A stretch of DNA of 64,000 nucleotides from Capnocytophaga ochracea DSM 7271 (GCF_000023285.1 NC_013162.1:1-64000); one strand, 5' to 3'. Counted from the first letter of the stretch, positions 26,456 through 36,780 are shown. Numbers and translations: made by a program. Notes: a model not told the origin generated them from the letters alone.

Positions 26456-26965
26456 ATGAAAATAAAGAAAATATTAATGCTATCTGCTTTTTGGGTGACC
26501 ATAGCTGTTAACGGACAGACAGCCTTTGAAAAGTTAGAAACCAATAAAGATATTAGCACTGTGGTAGTATCACAGAAGATGTTTCAGATGCTATCAAAAA
26601 TTGACAGTAAAGATGCGGAAGCTAAAGAGTTTATGGAAGTTGCTAATAAGCTCAAAGGAATGAAGATATTCACGACTGAAAATAAAACGGCTGCTGGGTT
26701 AATGAAAACGGAAGCACAACAGTATCTTAAAACAGCAGGGCTATCAGAATTAATGCGAGTAAAAGACAAAGCTCAAAATGTGAAATTCTACACCAAAGAA
26801 GGGAAAGATGCTACCCACGTATCGGAACTGCTAATGCTTGTAGAACCGACCGAGACTTCAAAACAAACTATTGTATTATCGCTCACAGGCGATATAGACC
26901 TTAATAAAATAAGCGTATTAACCAAAAATATGAACCTCCCACAAGAGGTTAAAGAAATAAAGTAG
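26456..26965 (+). CDS. DUF4252-type exported protein
   Basis: 169 residues with a Sec signal peptide (cleavage near VNGQ, residue 21). The mature part has the layout of DUF4252: FEKLETNKDISTVVVSQKMF, a KGMKIFTTE strand and the C-terminal SLTGDIDLNKISVLTKNM. In other Bacteroidetes these proteins often sit beside an ECF sigma factor and anti-sigma gene; here none is next to it. Role unknown. It is 7 bp upstream of the E2 gene. Confidence 0.72.
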   Translation: MKIKKILMLSAFWVTIAVNGQTAFEKLETNKDISTVVVSQKMFQMLSKIDSKDAEAKEFMEVANKLKGMKIFTTENKTAAGLMKTEAQQYLKTAGLSELMRVKDKAQNVKFYTKEGKDATHVSELLMLVEPTETSKQTIVLSLTGDIDLNKISVLTKNMNLPQEVKEIK

Positions 26966-26972
26966 CAGGAAA

Positions 26973-28256
26973 ATGGCAAGACATGAATTAATTTTCCCTT
27001 CATTAGGAGAAAGTGTAACAGAGGCTGTTGTTACCAACTGGCTGAAAAAAGTAGGCGATCCTGTAGAAGCCGAAGAAAGTATTGTGGAAGTATCCACAGA
27101 TAAAGTAGATACTGAAGTACCTACTGATGTGTCGGGTATATTGGCTGAAATCAAGTTTCAAGTGAATGACGTTGTGAAAGTAGGTGAAGTAATAGCTGTT
27201 ATTGAGACACAAGAAGAGATTAGCACTTCTGGAGAAAAGCTTGATGTTGTACAACAATCGGTTGCAAGTTTAGAAAAGAACATTGCTAACATACAACAAA
27301 GTACCTCAGCTGAGCCACAAGTAGACTTCAGCAAAACAGAGCGTTTCTATTCACCTTTGGTAAAGAATATCGCTAAGAAAGAAGGTATCAGTTTAAGCGA
27401 GTTAGACAGCATCAAAGGAACAGGCTTAAACGACCGTGTAACCAAGAGTGATATTCTTGACTATCTATCGCATAGGACACAAGGAAAAGCAAAGCCTTCA
27501 GCTACTTTTGATGCTACTCCTGCCGATAAGAGAGTTTATACCAAACGCGGTGAAGAACGAATTGAGATGAGTCGTATGGGTAAACTCATTGCAGAGCATA
27601 TGCTAAAAAGTAAACTTACTTCAGCACACGTACAAAGTTTTATTGAGGTAGATGTAACCCGTATATGGAAATGGCGCAATAAAGTAAAAAAAGCATTTGA
27701 AGAGCGCGAAGGTGAGAAATTCACTTTTACACCTATCTTTATGGAAGTGGTTGCCAAAGCACTTGTTGATTTTCCTATGATGAATGTCTCAGTAGAAGGG
27801 GATAGCATTATCAAGAAGAGAAATATTAATATAGGTATGGCTACTGCGCTATCAGACGGCAACCTAATTGTTCCCGTTATAAAAAACGCTGATGAGCTCA
27901 GTTTAAGAGGTATGGCAAAAGTAGTAAATGACCTTGCTAATAGAGCTCGTGCTAATGCACTCAAGCCCGATGAAGTGAAAGATGGTACATATACAGTAAC
28001 CAATATAGGTTCATTTGGCACTTTGTTTGGCACTCCTATTATTAATCAGCCACAAGTAGGTATCTTAGCAATAGGAGCTATCCAAAAAGTTCCTGCTGTA
28101 ATTGAAACTCCAGAAGGAGACACAATAGGCATTCGTTATAAACTAATGCTTTCTCACAGTTATGACCATCGTGTTGTAAATGGAGCCTTAGGAGGAATGT
28201 TTGTACAGCGTGTAGCTAAATATCTTGAAGAGTGGGATATGAATAGAGTACTATAA
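26973..28256 (+). CDS. Lipoyl E2 subunit of a 2-oxo acid dehydrogenase complex
   Basis: A 427-residue dihydrolipoyl acyltransferase. A single lipoyl domain carries the Lys attachment site, K44 in STDKVDTE. A peripheral-subunit-binding domain follows (FYSPLVKNIAKKEG to SDILDYL, about 124-165), then the catalytic domain. The catalytic His is H399 in SYDHRVVNG. The residue that is Asp in the usual HRxxDG motif is Asn403 here. It could be the E2 of branched-chain, pyruvate or 2-oxoglutarate dehydrogenase; E1 and E3 are not in the window, so the substrate is open. Confidence 0.88.
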   Translation: MARHELIFPSLGESVTEAVVTNWLKKVGDPVEAEESIVEVSTDKVDTEVPTDVSGILAEIKFQVNDVVKVGEVIAVIETQEEISTSGEKLDVVQQSVASLEKNIANIQQSTSAEPQVDFSKTERFYSPLVKNIAKKEGISLSELDSIKGTGLNDRVTKSDILDYLSHRTQGKAKPSATFDATPADKRVYTKRGEERIEMSRMGKLIAEHMLKSKLTSAHVQSFIEVDVTRIWKWRNKVKKAFEEREGEKFTFTPIFMEVVAKALVDFPMMNVSVEGDSIIKKRNINIGMATALSDGNLIVPVIKNADELSLRGMAKVVNDLANRARANALKPDEVKDGTYTVTNIGSFGTLFGTPIINQPQVGILAIGAIQKVPAVIETPEGDTIGIRYKLMLSHSYDHRVVNGALGGMFVQRVAKYLEEWDMNRVL

Positions 28257-28283
28257 AATAATTTCAATAATGTGATTATATAG

Positions 28284-28318
28284 AAAAACGGGAAGTTTAA
28301 TTAAAACTTCCCGTTTTT
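28284..28318. terminator. Bidirectional terminator between E2 and ftsZ
   Basis: AAAAACGGGAAGTTT (28284-28298) pairs with AAACTTCCCGTTTTT (28304-28318). It separates convergent genes and has T-runs both ways. Confidence 0.88.
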
Positions 28319-28357
28319 ATTAGAATATGGTTTTTCTCATAGATGAGTCCTATAAAA

Positions 28358-30139
28358 CTAATCTACATTGTCGTGTAAATAAGAATTGTTTTTTCTTATT
28401 TGCATCTCTCCTGCGCTATCTTTCCCCATAGAAGTACGTGATTGATTATTACTTCCAAACTTGTAGTTATAATCTTGCAAACGATTGGAACGAGAGCGTT
28501 TCATTACATCAGAGATTCTACTGTCAATAGGGTTCAAAGAAGACTCTATATCCTCTTCTTCTGCAAACATATCTAATTGACCTGAAGAAGGAGAAGTTTT
28601 GGACTTAGAATCCTCTTCTTTCTTATAAAGAATAAACTCGTTTGAGTTTTTATCTTCTGTAAAAGAGGTTGGCTTTGCTTCTATAAAAGTTCTTTCAAGC
28701 TCTGTATAGTCTTCTAAAGTATAACGAATTTCTCCCTCTTGATTTACAACAGGAGGATTCTTCCGGCGTTCTACTTGAGGCATTTCTTTATGAATATCCT
28801 CACTCAATTGGTGAATAATTGGAGCTTCTTTTTCGGGCTCTTCGTGTTTTACTGATGTTGATTGCTGGGTTTGCACTTCAGCTTTTTTTTCAATAGTTTG
28901 AAAACTATTCTTTTTAGGAATAGACTTATCTACTATCACAAACTCATCATTTACAGCAGTAACTATTTCACAATCCACCCAAATATTAAATAAATCTGAT
29001 AGCGAAGACTCTTTCTTTATATCAGAGATTGAAGAAATGGGAGAAGCGCTATTTATAGCATTAACCACAGTTCCTTTAGGTTCTGTTAAATCACGAGTAG
29101 CTGTTTGGTTTTCCTCAAGAATATGAATTACCTTTTTGGTTTCAGCGTTCACTATTTCTTGTTGTTGGTCAGCATCAAAGCCTGTGGCAATAACTATCAC
29201 AGAAATAGCCTCTCCTAATGATTCATCTTCACCTATCCCATAGATAAGGTCAGCCATATTATCACCTGCTTGCTCTTGAATAAAACTACTTATTTCAGTA
29301 ACTTCACGCTGAGTAGCTTCTTTTTTACCATAAGTAATCAAAAGAAGAGCGTTTTTAGCACCTGCTATCTTATTATCATTTAGTAAAGGAGAGTTCAAGG
29401 CTGCTGAAACAGCCTCATAAGCTCTGTTATCACCTTCAGCTGAGGCTGAGCCCATAATAGCTGTTCCCCCGTTTTCAAGTACGGTACGAGCATCGCGTAA
29501 GTCGATATTTACAAGGTAGTGCTTACTGATTACCTCAGCCATACCTTTAGCTCCTTTTAATAATATCTCATTCGCCTTCCCATAACTCTCTTTAATACTC
29601 AAATCACCGTATATTTCGTTGATTTTATTATTATTGATAACAATAAGAGAATCTACACAGTCGCGCAGTTTTTTTATACCTGCTTGTGCTTGTCGGCTAC
29701 GCTTTAAGCCTTCATAATTAAATGGAGTAGTTACAATAGCAACGGTAAGAATACCCATATCCTTAGCTTGTTTAGCTATTACGGGCACTGCTCCAGTTCC
29801 TGTTCCACCACCCATACCAGCTGTGATAAATACCATTTGGGTATTCCCTTCCAAAGTACGTTGGATATCCTCAATACTTTCAAGAGCCGCTTTTTCACCA
29901 ATATCAGGATTGGCTCCTGCTCCTAATCCTTCAGTAAGGGTAACTCCTAATTGAATTTTATTAGGGATAGGGCTGTTTTCCAAAGCTTGTGCATCTGTAT
30001 TACAGACCACATAATCTACCCCTTTTATACCTTCGTTGTGCATGAAATTCACGGCGTTGCACCCTCCGCCTCCTACGCCAATAACTTTGATATAGTTACT
30101 AATATTCTTTGGCAAATCAAATTGAATGTCCGAATTCAT
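28358..30139 (-). CDS. ftsZ: FtsZ, cell division GTPase
   Basis: A 593-residue tubulin homologue that forms the division ring. GTP-binding features are [12 protein letters not shown] (about 23-34), the tubulin signature [11 protein letters not shown] (about 109-119), and [15 protein letters not shown]. The GTPase body ends near residue 335. It is followed by an unusually long, charged and low-complexity C-terminal region of about 250 residues, typical of Bacteroidetes, ending in a basic segment ([16 protein letters not shown] and beyond). It is 29 bp downstream of ftsA. Confidence 0.96.
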   Translation of the reverse strand: MNSDIQFDLPKNISNYIKVIGVGGGGCNAVNFMHNEGIKGVDYVVCNTDAQALENSPIPNKIQLGVTLTEGLGAGANPDIGEKAALESIEDIQRTLEGNTQMVFITAGMGGGTGTGAVPVIAKQAKDMGILTVAIVTTPFNYEGLKRSRQAQAGIKKLRDCVDSLIVINNNKINEIYGDLSIKESYGKANEILLKGAKGMAEVISKHYLVNIDLRDARTVLENGGTAIMGSASAEGDNRAYEAVSAALNSPLLNDNKIAGAKNALLLITYGKKEATQREVTEISSFIQEQAGDNMADLIYGIGEDESLGEAISVIVIATGFDADQQQEIVNAETKKVIHILEENQTATRDLTEPKGTVVNAINSASPISSISDIKKESSLSDLFNIWVDCEIVTAVNDEFVIVDKSIPKKNSFQTIEKKAEVQTQQSTSVKHEEPEKEAPIIHQLSEDIHKEMPQVERRKNPPVVNQEGEIRYTLEDYTELERTFIEAKPTSFTEDKNSNEFILYKKEEDSKSKTSPSSGQLDMFAEEEDIESSLNPIDSRISDVMKRSRSNRLQDYNYKFGSNNQSRTSMGKDSAGEMQIRKNNSYLHDNVD

Positions 30140-30168
30140 ATCAAAAAATCATAATTATTTGTTTCTAC

Positions 30169-31596
30169 TTAATCTTCACTATCTAAGAAGTCCTTTAGTT
30201 TTTCATTTAATTTACTCCACCAGCCTCTACTAGTTTTATGTATCTCTAATTCATCATCTTCATCTTTATCCTGAAAAACATTTATTTTTGGTGAATCTAC
30301 TATTGTGATAGGTTGTTTTTCAAGTGATGAATCCTGCAAATCTGCTGATAAAGGCTCCACTACCACTCCCTTTCCGTTCTCTATTGTCTCTTGAGCTTTT
30401 ACTTCCTGGAAGCGTTTTTTAAATTGCTCTTCTGCTTCATTTTCAATAGCGCTCATTACAAGACCTATAGCCGTAGAGTAAATAGGCGAAGTAAGTTTAG
30501 GGTCAGAGTTACCTGCTAAGTGCTCATTAGGATAACCTATGCGGGCATCCATTCCCGTAATATATTCTACTAACTGAACAATATGCTTCAGTTGGCTTCC
30601 ACCTCCTGTGAGTACTACTCCCGCAAACAGTTTCTTTTTAGTTTCTTCGTGACCGTAATTTTTAATCACGTTAAATACTAAATTGATAATCTCACTTACT
30701 CTTGCGTGAATAATTTTAGAAAGGTTTTTAAGTGTTATTTCTTTAGGTTCCTTCCCTTTAATACCAGGAATAGATACTATCTCATTATCTCGGTTCTCTC
30801 CTGGCCAAGCTGACCCAAATTCTACTTTCAGCATCTCGGCTTGACGGGTGAGTATTCCACAACCTTCTTTTATATCATCAGTAATAATATTACCTCCTAA
30901 AGGCACTACGGCTGTATGGCGGATAATACCATCTTTAAAGATAGCTACATCAGTGGTACCACCTCCTATATCCACTAACACCACCCCTGCATCTTTTTCC
31001 TCTTCGCTTAATACAGCTTTAGCAGAAGCAATAGGTTCCAAAGTAAGACCTATGGGCTTTAGGTGTGCCATTTCCACACAACGAGTAATCCCTTTGATAG
31101 CGCTTACTTGCCCGATAACTAAGTGAAAAGTAGCATCTAAACGCGTCCCCATCATACCGATAGGTTCTTTAATATCTCCCACATTATCTACTTTATAGTC
31201 CTGAGGGAGTGCGTGAATTATCTTTTGTCCTGGTGAAAGTGCTATAGAGAACACCTGTTCTTTCAGGCGTTCCAAATCGTCAAAGTCTATAAGTTGTTCA
31301 GGGTCTGTACGGGTAATATAATCGCTATGTGAACGACTTATGATATTTTGTCCTGCGATACCTGCTTCTACATTCTCAATTTCTAAGCCTGTCTTTTCTT
31401 TGGCATCTTGAATAGCATCCATAATAGATTGAGTAGTTTTAGCAATGTTAGTTACTACTCCTTTATTGATGCCTTCACTTTTAGATTGCCCATAACCTAA
31501 AATCTGAATCTTCCCGTATTCGTTCTTTGCCCCTACCATAGTTACAATCTTGGTAGTCCCGATATCTAACCCTACGTAATACTTGTTATATTTCAT
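30169..31596 (-). CDS. ftsA: FtsA, actin-like division protein
   Basis: A 475-residue protein of the actin/Hsp70 ATPase fold, which tethers FtsZ to the membrane. Phosphate motifs are GLDIGTTKIV (about 9-18) and VLVDIGGGTTDVAIF (about 206-220), with an SHS2 1C insertion between (about 85-165). The C-terminus ends in a tail with GWWSKLNEKLKDFLDSED, consistent with an amphipathic membrane-targeting helix. Unlike in many relatives, no ftsQ or murC lies upstream; a -7 element 106 nt upstream suggests its own promoter. Confidence 0.94.
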   Translation of the reverse strand: MKYNKYYVGLDIGTTKIVTMVGAKNEYGKIQILGYGQSKSEGINKGVVTNIAKTTQSIMDAIQDAKEKTGLEIENVEAGIAGQNIISRSHSDYITRTDPEQLIDFDDLERLKEQVFSIALSPGQKIIHALPQDYKVDNVGDIKEPIGMMGTRLDATFHLVIGQVSAIKGITRCVEMAHLKPIGLTLEPIASAKAVLSEEEKDAGVVLVDIGGGTTDVAIFKDGIIRHTAVVPLGGNIITDDIKEGCGILTRQAEMLKVEFGSAWPGENRDNEIVSIPGIKGKEPKEITLKNLSKIIHARVSEIINLVFNVIKNYGHEETKKKLFAGVVLTGGGSQLKHIVQLVEYITGMDARIGYPNEHLAGNSDPKLTSPIYSTAIGLVMSAIENEAEEQFKKRFQEVKAQETIENGKGVVVEPLSADLQDSSLEKQPITIVDSPKINVFQDKDEDDELEIHKTSRGWWSKLNEKLKDFLDSED

Positions 31597-31701
31597 TTTT
31601 CACTTAAACAACTATATCTAGATGTATAGCCGATAATTTTTTGTTTAATTCGTTATTAATTAGGTCGCTCTATTCGTGTCTTTACACTTCTTTAGACGTA
31701 G

Positions 31702-31709
31702 CAAAGATA
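31702..31709 (-). promoter_or_regulatory. -7 element (TATCTTTG) for ftsA-ftsZ
   Basis: CAAAGATA on + reads TATCTTTG on -, with a leader of about 100 nt to the ftsA ATG. Confidence 0.55.
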
Positions 31710-31847
31710 TAGAAAAAAAGAAACTTTACAGCATTTTTTTATTAATAAGTTATCAACATTTTTATAAACAGCTGATAATCAATGTTAATAATTTGCTAAT
31801 TTTCTGCTTTATTCCCCTCAATTTTAGTCTTTTTCTCTCTGTTTTTA

Positions 31848-32585
31848 TCACTTTTGTGTAATCAATCGCTTACGTGCCCTCTCCAAATCTTCGGGGGTAT
31901 CAATCCCTATAGTAGGAATATCGGTTAGCGCTAAACGTATTTTAAACCCATTTTCTAAGTAACGAAGCTGTTCTAATTTTTCCGTTTCTTCTAATAAGGA
32001 AGGAGGTAACTCGGTGAACTGTTGTAATGCTTCTTTGCGATAGGCGTAAATACCTATGTGCTTGTAATAAGACACCTTGGTGTTAGGGTCGCGAGGAAAG
32101 GGAATGATATTCCTCGAAAAATAGAGTGCCTCTCCAAATTTGTTCACTACTACCTTCACATTGTTTGGGTTTGCAATATCATCTGGGTCGATAATACGCT
32201 CCATTAGGCTTGCTACCGCTATGCTTTTAGTAAGGTCTTTAGCAAAAATATCAATTACTTTTTGTAAGTTCTCTTTATCTGTAAAAGGCTCATCTCCTTG
32301 TACATTCACAATAATATCTACGTCTAAATCTCTTGAAGCTTCTGCCAAACGGTCACTGCCACTATTGTGTTCTTTTTTACTGCGAATTACTTTGCCTCCT
32401 ACCTCCCGTATCACTTTTTCTATACGGTCATCATCAGTTACCACATACACTTCGTCAAACAAGCGGGTATCAGCTACACGTTCATAAGTATGTACAATTA
32501 CAGGCTTGCCACAAAGGTCTTGCATCAGCTTTGCAGGAAAGCGGGTCGCTCCGTAGCGGGCAGGTATCATTGCTATCAGTTTCAT
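31848..32585 (-). CDS. kdsB: KdsB, CMP-KDO synthetase
   Basis: A 245-residue nucleotidyltransferase that activates KDO as CMP-KDO for lipopolysaccharide assembly. The N-terminal MIPARYGATRFPAKLM (6-21) is the CTP-binding loop, and metal-binding residues occur in VVTDDDRI and VNVQGDEPF. The EHNSGSDRLAEA segment is characteristic. Its start is 3 bp after the stop of the upstream membrane protein gene, so the two form an operon. Confidence 0.95.
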   Translation of the reverse strand: MKLIAMIPARYGATRFPAKLMQDLCGKPVIVHTYERVADTRLFDEVYVVTDDDRIEKVIREVGGKVIRSKKEHNSGSDRLAEASRDLDVDIIVNVQGDEPFTDKENLQKVIDIFAKDLTKSIAVASLMERIIDPDDIANPNNVKVVVNKFGEALYFSRNIIPFPRDPNTKVSYYKHIGIYAYRKEALQQFTELPPSLLEETEKLEQLRYLENGFKIRLALTDIPTIGIDTPEDLERARKRLITQK

Positions 32586-32587
32586 CT

Positions 32588-33031
32588 CTAATTCAGTATA
32601 AACAATATTAATAACGTTAGGGGCATTAGCAAATCAGGAAGTATAATCCATACGTTCCCTTTGTTGAAATTGTGTTTTCGCTTCATCTCAGCGATGTGCA
32701 ACAAGGCTGCTCCTATCAAGAATACACTAAACGGAATAGCCGTTGCCAACCAGAATCCGTCGCGAAACCAATGGCACAATATACCACAAATGCCTATCCC
32801 CAACGACACAAACCCCAATTCTTTTTGAAAACCATTAGATACCCATCCTATGGTTTTAGCTACTTTCTCACTGAGTACCGAGTGCCCTACAAAGTTAAAC
32901 AAGCCAAAAAAGCCTACTCCATAAACCAAATGAGTGTATAATGCGGTATATACAAAGCTTTCATCGAATGAAAAAGTATACAGTACAACAGCCAGCAACC
33001 AACAAATAAAATATACAACAAGATATATCAT
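32588..33031 (-). CDS. Four-TM membrane protein, unknown
   Basis: 147 residues with about four hydrophobic helices (for example YLVVYFICWLLAVVLY and LLMPLTLLILFIL) and short loops. It resembles the small uncharacterised membrane proteins annotated as DUF6790, but I am unsure. It is translationally close to kdsB (3-bp gap). A function in the envelope is only inferred from that pairing. Confidence 0.7.
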   Translation of the reverse strand: MIYLVVYFICWLLAVVLYTFSFDESFVYTALYTHLVYGVGFFGLFNFVGHSVLSEKVAKTIGWVSNGFQKELGFVSLGIGICGILCHWFRDGFWLATAIPFSVFLIGAALLHIAEMKRKHNFNKGNVWIILPDLLMPLTLLILFILN

Positions 33032-33047
33032 AGTATTGTAACTATAT

Positions 33048-33090
33048 AAAAGGGACTATCTTTCTCTTGAGTTAGACAGTCCCTTTCTTT
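33048..33090 (-). terminator. Terminator after accC
   Basis: AAAGGGACT-A-TCT (from 33049) pairs with AGA-C-AGTCCCTTT (to 33086), an imperfect stem with T-rich flanks, between accC and the next operon. Confidence 0.75.
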
Positions 33091-33110
33091 ATATAATCAT
33101 TTCTACTTCA

Positions 33111-34463
33111 TTATTCTGCCACTTGGGGTTTCATCTGGAAATCCTCCATAAACTTAGTAGTGTAATTGCCTGCTAAGTAATCGGGGTCGTCCATTAGTTG
33201 CAAGTGGAACGGAATCGTAGTTTTCACTCCTTCTACTACAAACTCGTCTAAGGCGCGTTTCATCTTGGCAATTGCTTCCTCACGGGTTTGCGCTGTAGTG
33301 ATGAGTTTTGCAATCATCGAGTCGTAGTTAGGCGGAATTACATAACCACTGTACACGTGAGTATCGAGGCGTACTCCGTGACCTCCTGGGGCGTGCAAGG
33401 TGGTAATCTTACCTGGCGACGGACGGAAGTCGTTATAAGGGTCTTCCGCATTGATACGACACTCTATGGCGTGCAGTTTAGGCGTGTAGTTCTTACCTGA
33501 GATAGGCACTCCGGCAGCTACCAATATCTGCTCGCGAATAAGGTCGTAGTCTATCACCTGTTCAGTGATAGGGTGCTCTACTTGTATACGAGTATTCATC
33601 TCCATAAAGTAGAAATTGCGATCTTTGTCTACCAAGAACTCTACCGTTCCTGCCCCTTCATATTTGATATACTCAGCAGCTTTCACTGCAGCTTCTCCCA
33701 TACGCTTGCGAAGGTCGTCCGTCATAAAAGGCGACGGCGTTTCTTCGGTAAGTTTCTGGTGGCGACGCTGTATCGAGCAATCGCGTTCTGAAAGGTGACA
33801 AGCCTTGCCGTATTGGTCGCCTACGATTTGTATCTCAATGTGACGAGGGTCTACAATCAGCTTTTCCATATACATCGCATCGTTACCAAAGGCAGCTCCT
33901 GCTTCCTGCATCGCACTGTTGAGGGCTTTCTCGAGGTCTTCCTCTTTCCATACATCGCGCATACCGCGACCTCCCCCACCGGCAGTAGCTTTCAGCATCA
34001 CAGGGTAGCCTATTTCAGCAGCTATCTTTTTAGCGTGCTCCAACGATTCTACGAGCCCGTCAGAACCTGGTACGGTAGGCACTCCTGCGGCTTTCATAGT
34101 CGCTTTAGCTGATGCCTTATCACCCATTTTTTCAATCATTTCAGGCGATGCGCCTATAAACTTAATGCCGTGTTCTGCACAAATCTTCGAGAATTTCGCA
34201 TTTTCCGAAAGAAATCCGTAGCCTGGGTGTATGGCATCGGCATTGGTAATTTCGGCAGCGGCTATAATATTAGGTATTTTTAAGTATGAATCTTTGCTGG
34301 GTGGAGGACCTATACACACAGCTTCATCCGCAAAACGCACGTGCAAGCTGTCAGCATCGGCAGTAGAGTATACGGCTACCGATTTGATACCCATTTCGCG
34401 ACACGTACGTATCACGCGTAAGGCAATTTCTCCACGGTTGGCTATCAATATTTTTTTAAACAT
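33111..34463 (-). CDS. accC: AccC, biotin carboxylase of acetyl-CoA carboxylase
   Basis: A 450-residue ATP-grasp enzyme that carboxylates biotin on the carrier AccB. The N-terminal [17 protein letters not shown], the glycine-rich ATP loop ([14 protein letters not shown], about 159-172), [12 protein letters not shown], the [14 protein letters not shown] active-site segment, and the C-terminal biotin carboxylase domain are all present. It is the last gene of fabH-accB-accC, 11 bp after accB. accA and accD are outside the window. Confidence 0.96.
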   Translation of the reverse strand: MFKKILIANRGEIALRVIRTCREMGIKSVAVYSTADADSLHVRFADEAVCIGPPPSKDSYLKIPNIIAAAEITNADAIHPGYGFLSENAKFSKICAEHGIKFIGASPEMIEKMGDKASAKATMKAAGVPTVPGSDGLVESLEHAKKIAAEIGYPVMLKATAGGGGRGMRDVWKEEDLEKALNSAMQEAGAAFGNDAMYMEKLIVDPRHIEIQIVGDQYGKACHLSERDCSIQRRHQKLTEETPSPFMTDDLRKRMGEAAVKAAEYIKYEGAGTVEFLVDKDRNFYFMEMNTRIQVEHPITEQVIDYDLIREQILVAAGVPISGKNYTPKLHAIECRINAEDPYNDFRPSPGKITTLHAPGGHGVRLDTHVYSGYVIPPNYDSMIAKLITTAQTREEAIAKMKRALDEFVVEGVKTTIPFHLQLMDDPDYLAGNYTTKFMEDFQMKPQVAE

Positions 34464-34474
34464 AATTGTTTGGT

Positions 34475-34978
34475 TTATGAAGGATCCACTAAATACAATG
34501 GCTGGTCAAATTCTACAGGTGAAGAATCATCAACCAATATTTTAACTATCTTACCAGAAACTTCTGATTCTATTTCGTTGAAGAGTTTCATCGCCTCAAT
34601 AATGCAAATCACACTACCTTTGGCTATGGTAGAACCTACTTCCACAAATAGCGGTTTGTCTGGACCAGGACGACGATAAAAAGTACCAATCATCGGCGAT
34701 TTGATAGTAATGTATTTGCTATCGTCATCGGCAGGTGTTGCTGGTTTGCTGTCAGCAGGTTCAGCTGTAGGAAGTTGTTGTACAGGCACTTGCTGTTGCA
34801 AAGGCAATTGCGGTAGCTGTTGTGCTACGGGCAATTGTTGTACAAACACTTGCTCTTTGCCACTTTCATCAGGGTTCGTTTTAATGGTGATTTTTACATC
34901 TTCCATTTCCAATTTCACTTCGCTTGCCCCCGACTTGGCAACAAACTTAATTAAATTTTGAATGTCTCTTAAATCCAT
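34475..34978 (-). CDS. accB: AccB, biotin carboxyl carrier protein
   Basis: A 167-residue carrier. The N-terminus ([20 protein letters not shown]) is the typical helical segment. A Gln/Pro-rich linker (about 45-75) follows, then the biotinyl domain with Lys131 in [11 protein letters not shown] as the biotin site. It works between AccC and the carboxyltransferase for the first step of fatty acid synthesis. Confidence 0.96.
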   Translation of the reverse strand: MDLRDIQNLIKFVAKSGASEVKLEMEDVKITIKTNPDESGKEQVFVQQLPVAQQLPQLPLQQQVPVQQLPTAEPADSKPATPADDDSKYITIKSPMIGTFYRRPGPDKPLFVEVGSTIAKGSVICIIEAMKLFNEIESEVSGKIVKILVDDSSPVEFDQPLYLVDPS

Positions 34979-35010
34979 ACGTGTATTGTATTTTTCTCAA
35001 TGGTTGTTCC

Positions 35011-36021
35011 TTATTTGTGATAAAGGGCTCCGTCGTATGCCCATTTTAAGTAAATAGCTCCCCAAGTGAAACCTCCCCCAAAGGCTACCAATACTATATT
35101 GTCTCCTTTTTTGAGTTGGTTTTCGTAGTCGTTAAGAGCTAAGATGATGGTTGCCGAAGTTGTATTGCCGTACTTGTGAATGTTGAGCATCACTTTTTCA
35201 GCAGGTAATCCCATACGCTCGGCAGTAGCATCAATAATGCGTTTATTAGCTTGGTGAGGCGTAAGCCATTGCACTTCGTTTGAGGTCAAACCGTTGCGTT
35301 TGATAAGCTCCTCTGCTATGTCAGCCATTCCTGTAACCGCGTATTTAAACACCGTTTTACCGTCTTGGAATACAAAATGGTCTTTGTTAGCCACTGTTTC
35401 AGCCGTAGTCGGACAGAGAGAACCTCCTGCTTTGATGTACAAATAGTTACGTCCTATTCCATCACTTCTTAAGAGTTCGTCCTGCACACCTAAACCTTCA
35501 TAGTTGGGTTCAAAGAGTGCAGCCCCTCCCCCATCGCCGAAGATAATGCAAGTAGCTCTATCGGTATAGTCTATGATAGACGACATTTTGTCTGCCCCCA
35601 CCAAGAGCACTTTTTTATAACGCCCTGATTCTATGTATTTAGCAGCTACCGAAACCCCAAATAGGAAGCTCGAACACGCAGCTTGCAAATCGAATGAAAA
35701 AGCATTCACAGCACCTATTTGCGACGCCACATAAGGACCTGTAAGGGCTACAGGCATATCAGGGGTAGCCGTAGCCAAAATAACTAAGTCTATTTCTTTG
35801 GGGTCAAGACCTGTTTTGCGAATAAGGTCTTTAGCGGCTTCAATTCCTAAAAATGATGAACCTTTATTAGGGTCTTTAAGTATGCGTCTTTCTTTGATAC
35901 CTGTACGGGTGTAAATCCACTCATCGTTAGTATCTACCATTTTTTCTAACATTTCATTGGTTAGAACATCTTCAGGTACATAGCCTCCGATAGCCGTAAT
36001 GGCAGCGGTTATTTTCTCCAT
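35011..36021 (-). CDS. fabH: FabH, beta-ketoacyl-ACP synthase III
   Basis: A 336-residue condensing enzyme that starts fatty acid synthesis from acyl-CoA and malonyl-ACP. The Cys-His-Asn triad is visible as C116 in QAACSSFLFG, the His of LTPHQANKRI and the Asn of HKYGNTTSAT. The ACP-docking and thiolase fold regions are intact. It heads the fabH-accB-accC operon; plsX and rpmF, often upstream, are absent here, replaced by a repeat block. Confidence 0.95.
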   Translation of the reverse strand: MEKITAAITAIGGYVPEDVLTNEMLEKMVDTNDEWIYTRTGIKERRILKDPNKGSSFLGIEAAKDLIRKTGLDPKEIDLVILATATPDMPVALTGPYVASQIGAVNAFSFDLQAACSSFLFGVSVAAKYIESGRYKKVLLVGADKMSSIIDYTDRATCIIFGDGGGAALFEPNYEGLGVQDELLRSDGIGRNYLYIKAGGSLCPTTAETVANKDHFVFQDGKTVFKYAVTGMADIAEELIKRNGLTSNEVQWLTPHQANKRIIDATAERMGLPAEKVMLNIHKYGNTTSATIILALNDYENQLKKGDNIVLVAFGGGFTWGAIYLKWAYDGALYHK

Positions 36022-36115
36022 CGTAATTCTCTAAATTAATTTTTATATAACTCACATAGTGATTATTAACTCCAATAAGTAGTTTTTTCACAAAGCCCAC
36101 TATGTAAATTTGGGG

Positions 36116-36123
36116 CAAAAGTA
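36116..36123 (-). promoter_or_regulatory. -7 element (TACTTTTG) for fabH-accBC
   Basis: CAAAAGTA on + reads TACTTTTG on -, 95 nt upstream of the fabH ATG. A TTG lies 22 nt further upstream. Confidence 0.55.
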
Positions 36124-36304
36124 CATAATATTTTTGATTTAGCACCAATATGCAAAGAGTTTTTTTACTGAATATCCTTTTAAGAGCTTATTTTTAATGA
36201 TGCAAAATTTTTACAAATAAATAAAACCCTAATAAAATGAACTTTTAAACTATTATAAAACACTCTATCTCCACCCTGCTACTCAGGTTTCATTTGTTCA
36301 TCAT

Positions 36305-36780
36305 TCGTTTATGTATAAACTTTGCCAAAATTTGAAACTCTAACAAAGTTGAAAATCTTCAATAACCATCTTTTTATCTTTACCTCAACTTCAACTTACC
36401 TTCGCTTTAACATCGCTCTTCCTTCGTCTTTTCCTCATCTGCCCGTGCGGCTCGCACCGTCTTTTATTCGTCTTTTCTCTATCTGCCCGTGCGGCTCGCA
36501 CCGTTCTTTGTTCGTTCTTTGTTCGTTCTTTGTTCGTCTTTTGTTCGTCTTTTGTTCGTCTTTTGTTCGTCTTTTGTTCGTCTTTTGTTCGTCTTTTGTT
36601 CGTCTTTTGTTCGTCTTTTGTTCGTCTTTTGTTCGTCTTTTGTTCGTCTTTTGTTCGTCTTTCCTATAAGCTTTCTATAAGCTTCTCCCAAATTAACCAT
36701 TAATCATTAATCATTAAATAAGCGTTTCATCTACATTATTTTATTCCCCCACCCCCATTTGCTAATTTGCTAATTAACCC
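36305..36780 (-). repeat. Intergenic repeat block 3
   Basis: In inverted orientation compared with blocks 1 and 2. It has the AACTTTG-type palindrome near 36318, two GCCCGTGCGGCTCGCACC hairpin words (near 36441 and 36486), then about 14 head-to-tail TTCGTCTTTTG units (36508-36664), the most regular of the four arrays. The flank with TTTGCTAATTTGCTAATT (about 36757) matches the start of block 1. Two further hairpin words GTGTGAGCCACA and GTGTGAGTCACAC lie at 36801-36836. It separates fabH from the gene at 36948. Confidence 0.88.

Noticed and set aside
23003-28256. SNF2 helicase and the small genes as a phage-defence island
   Set aside because: The neighbours are a DUF4252 protein and a metabolic E2 subunit; no nuclease, methylase or other defence-type gene is adjacent.
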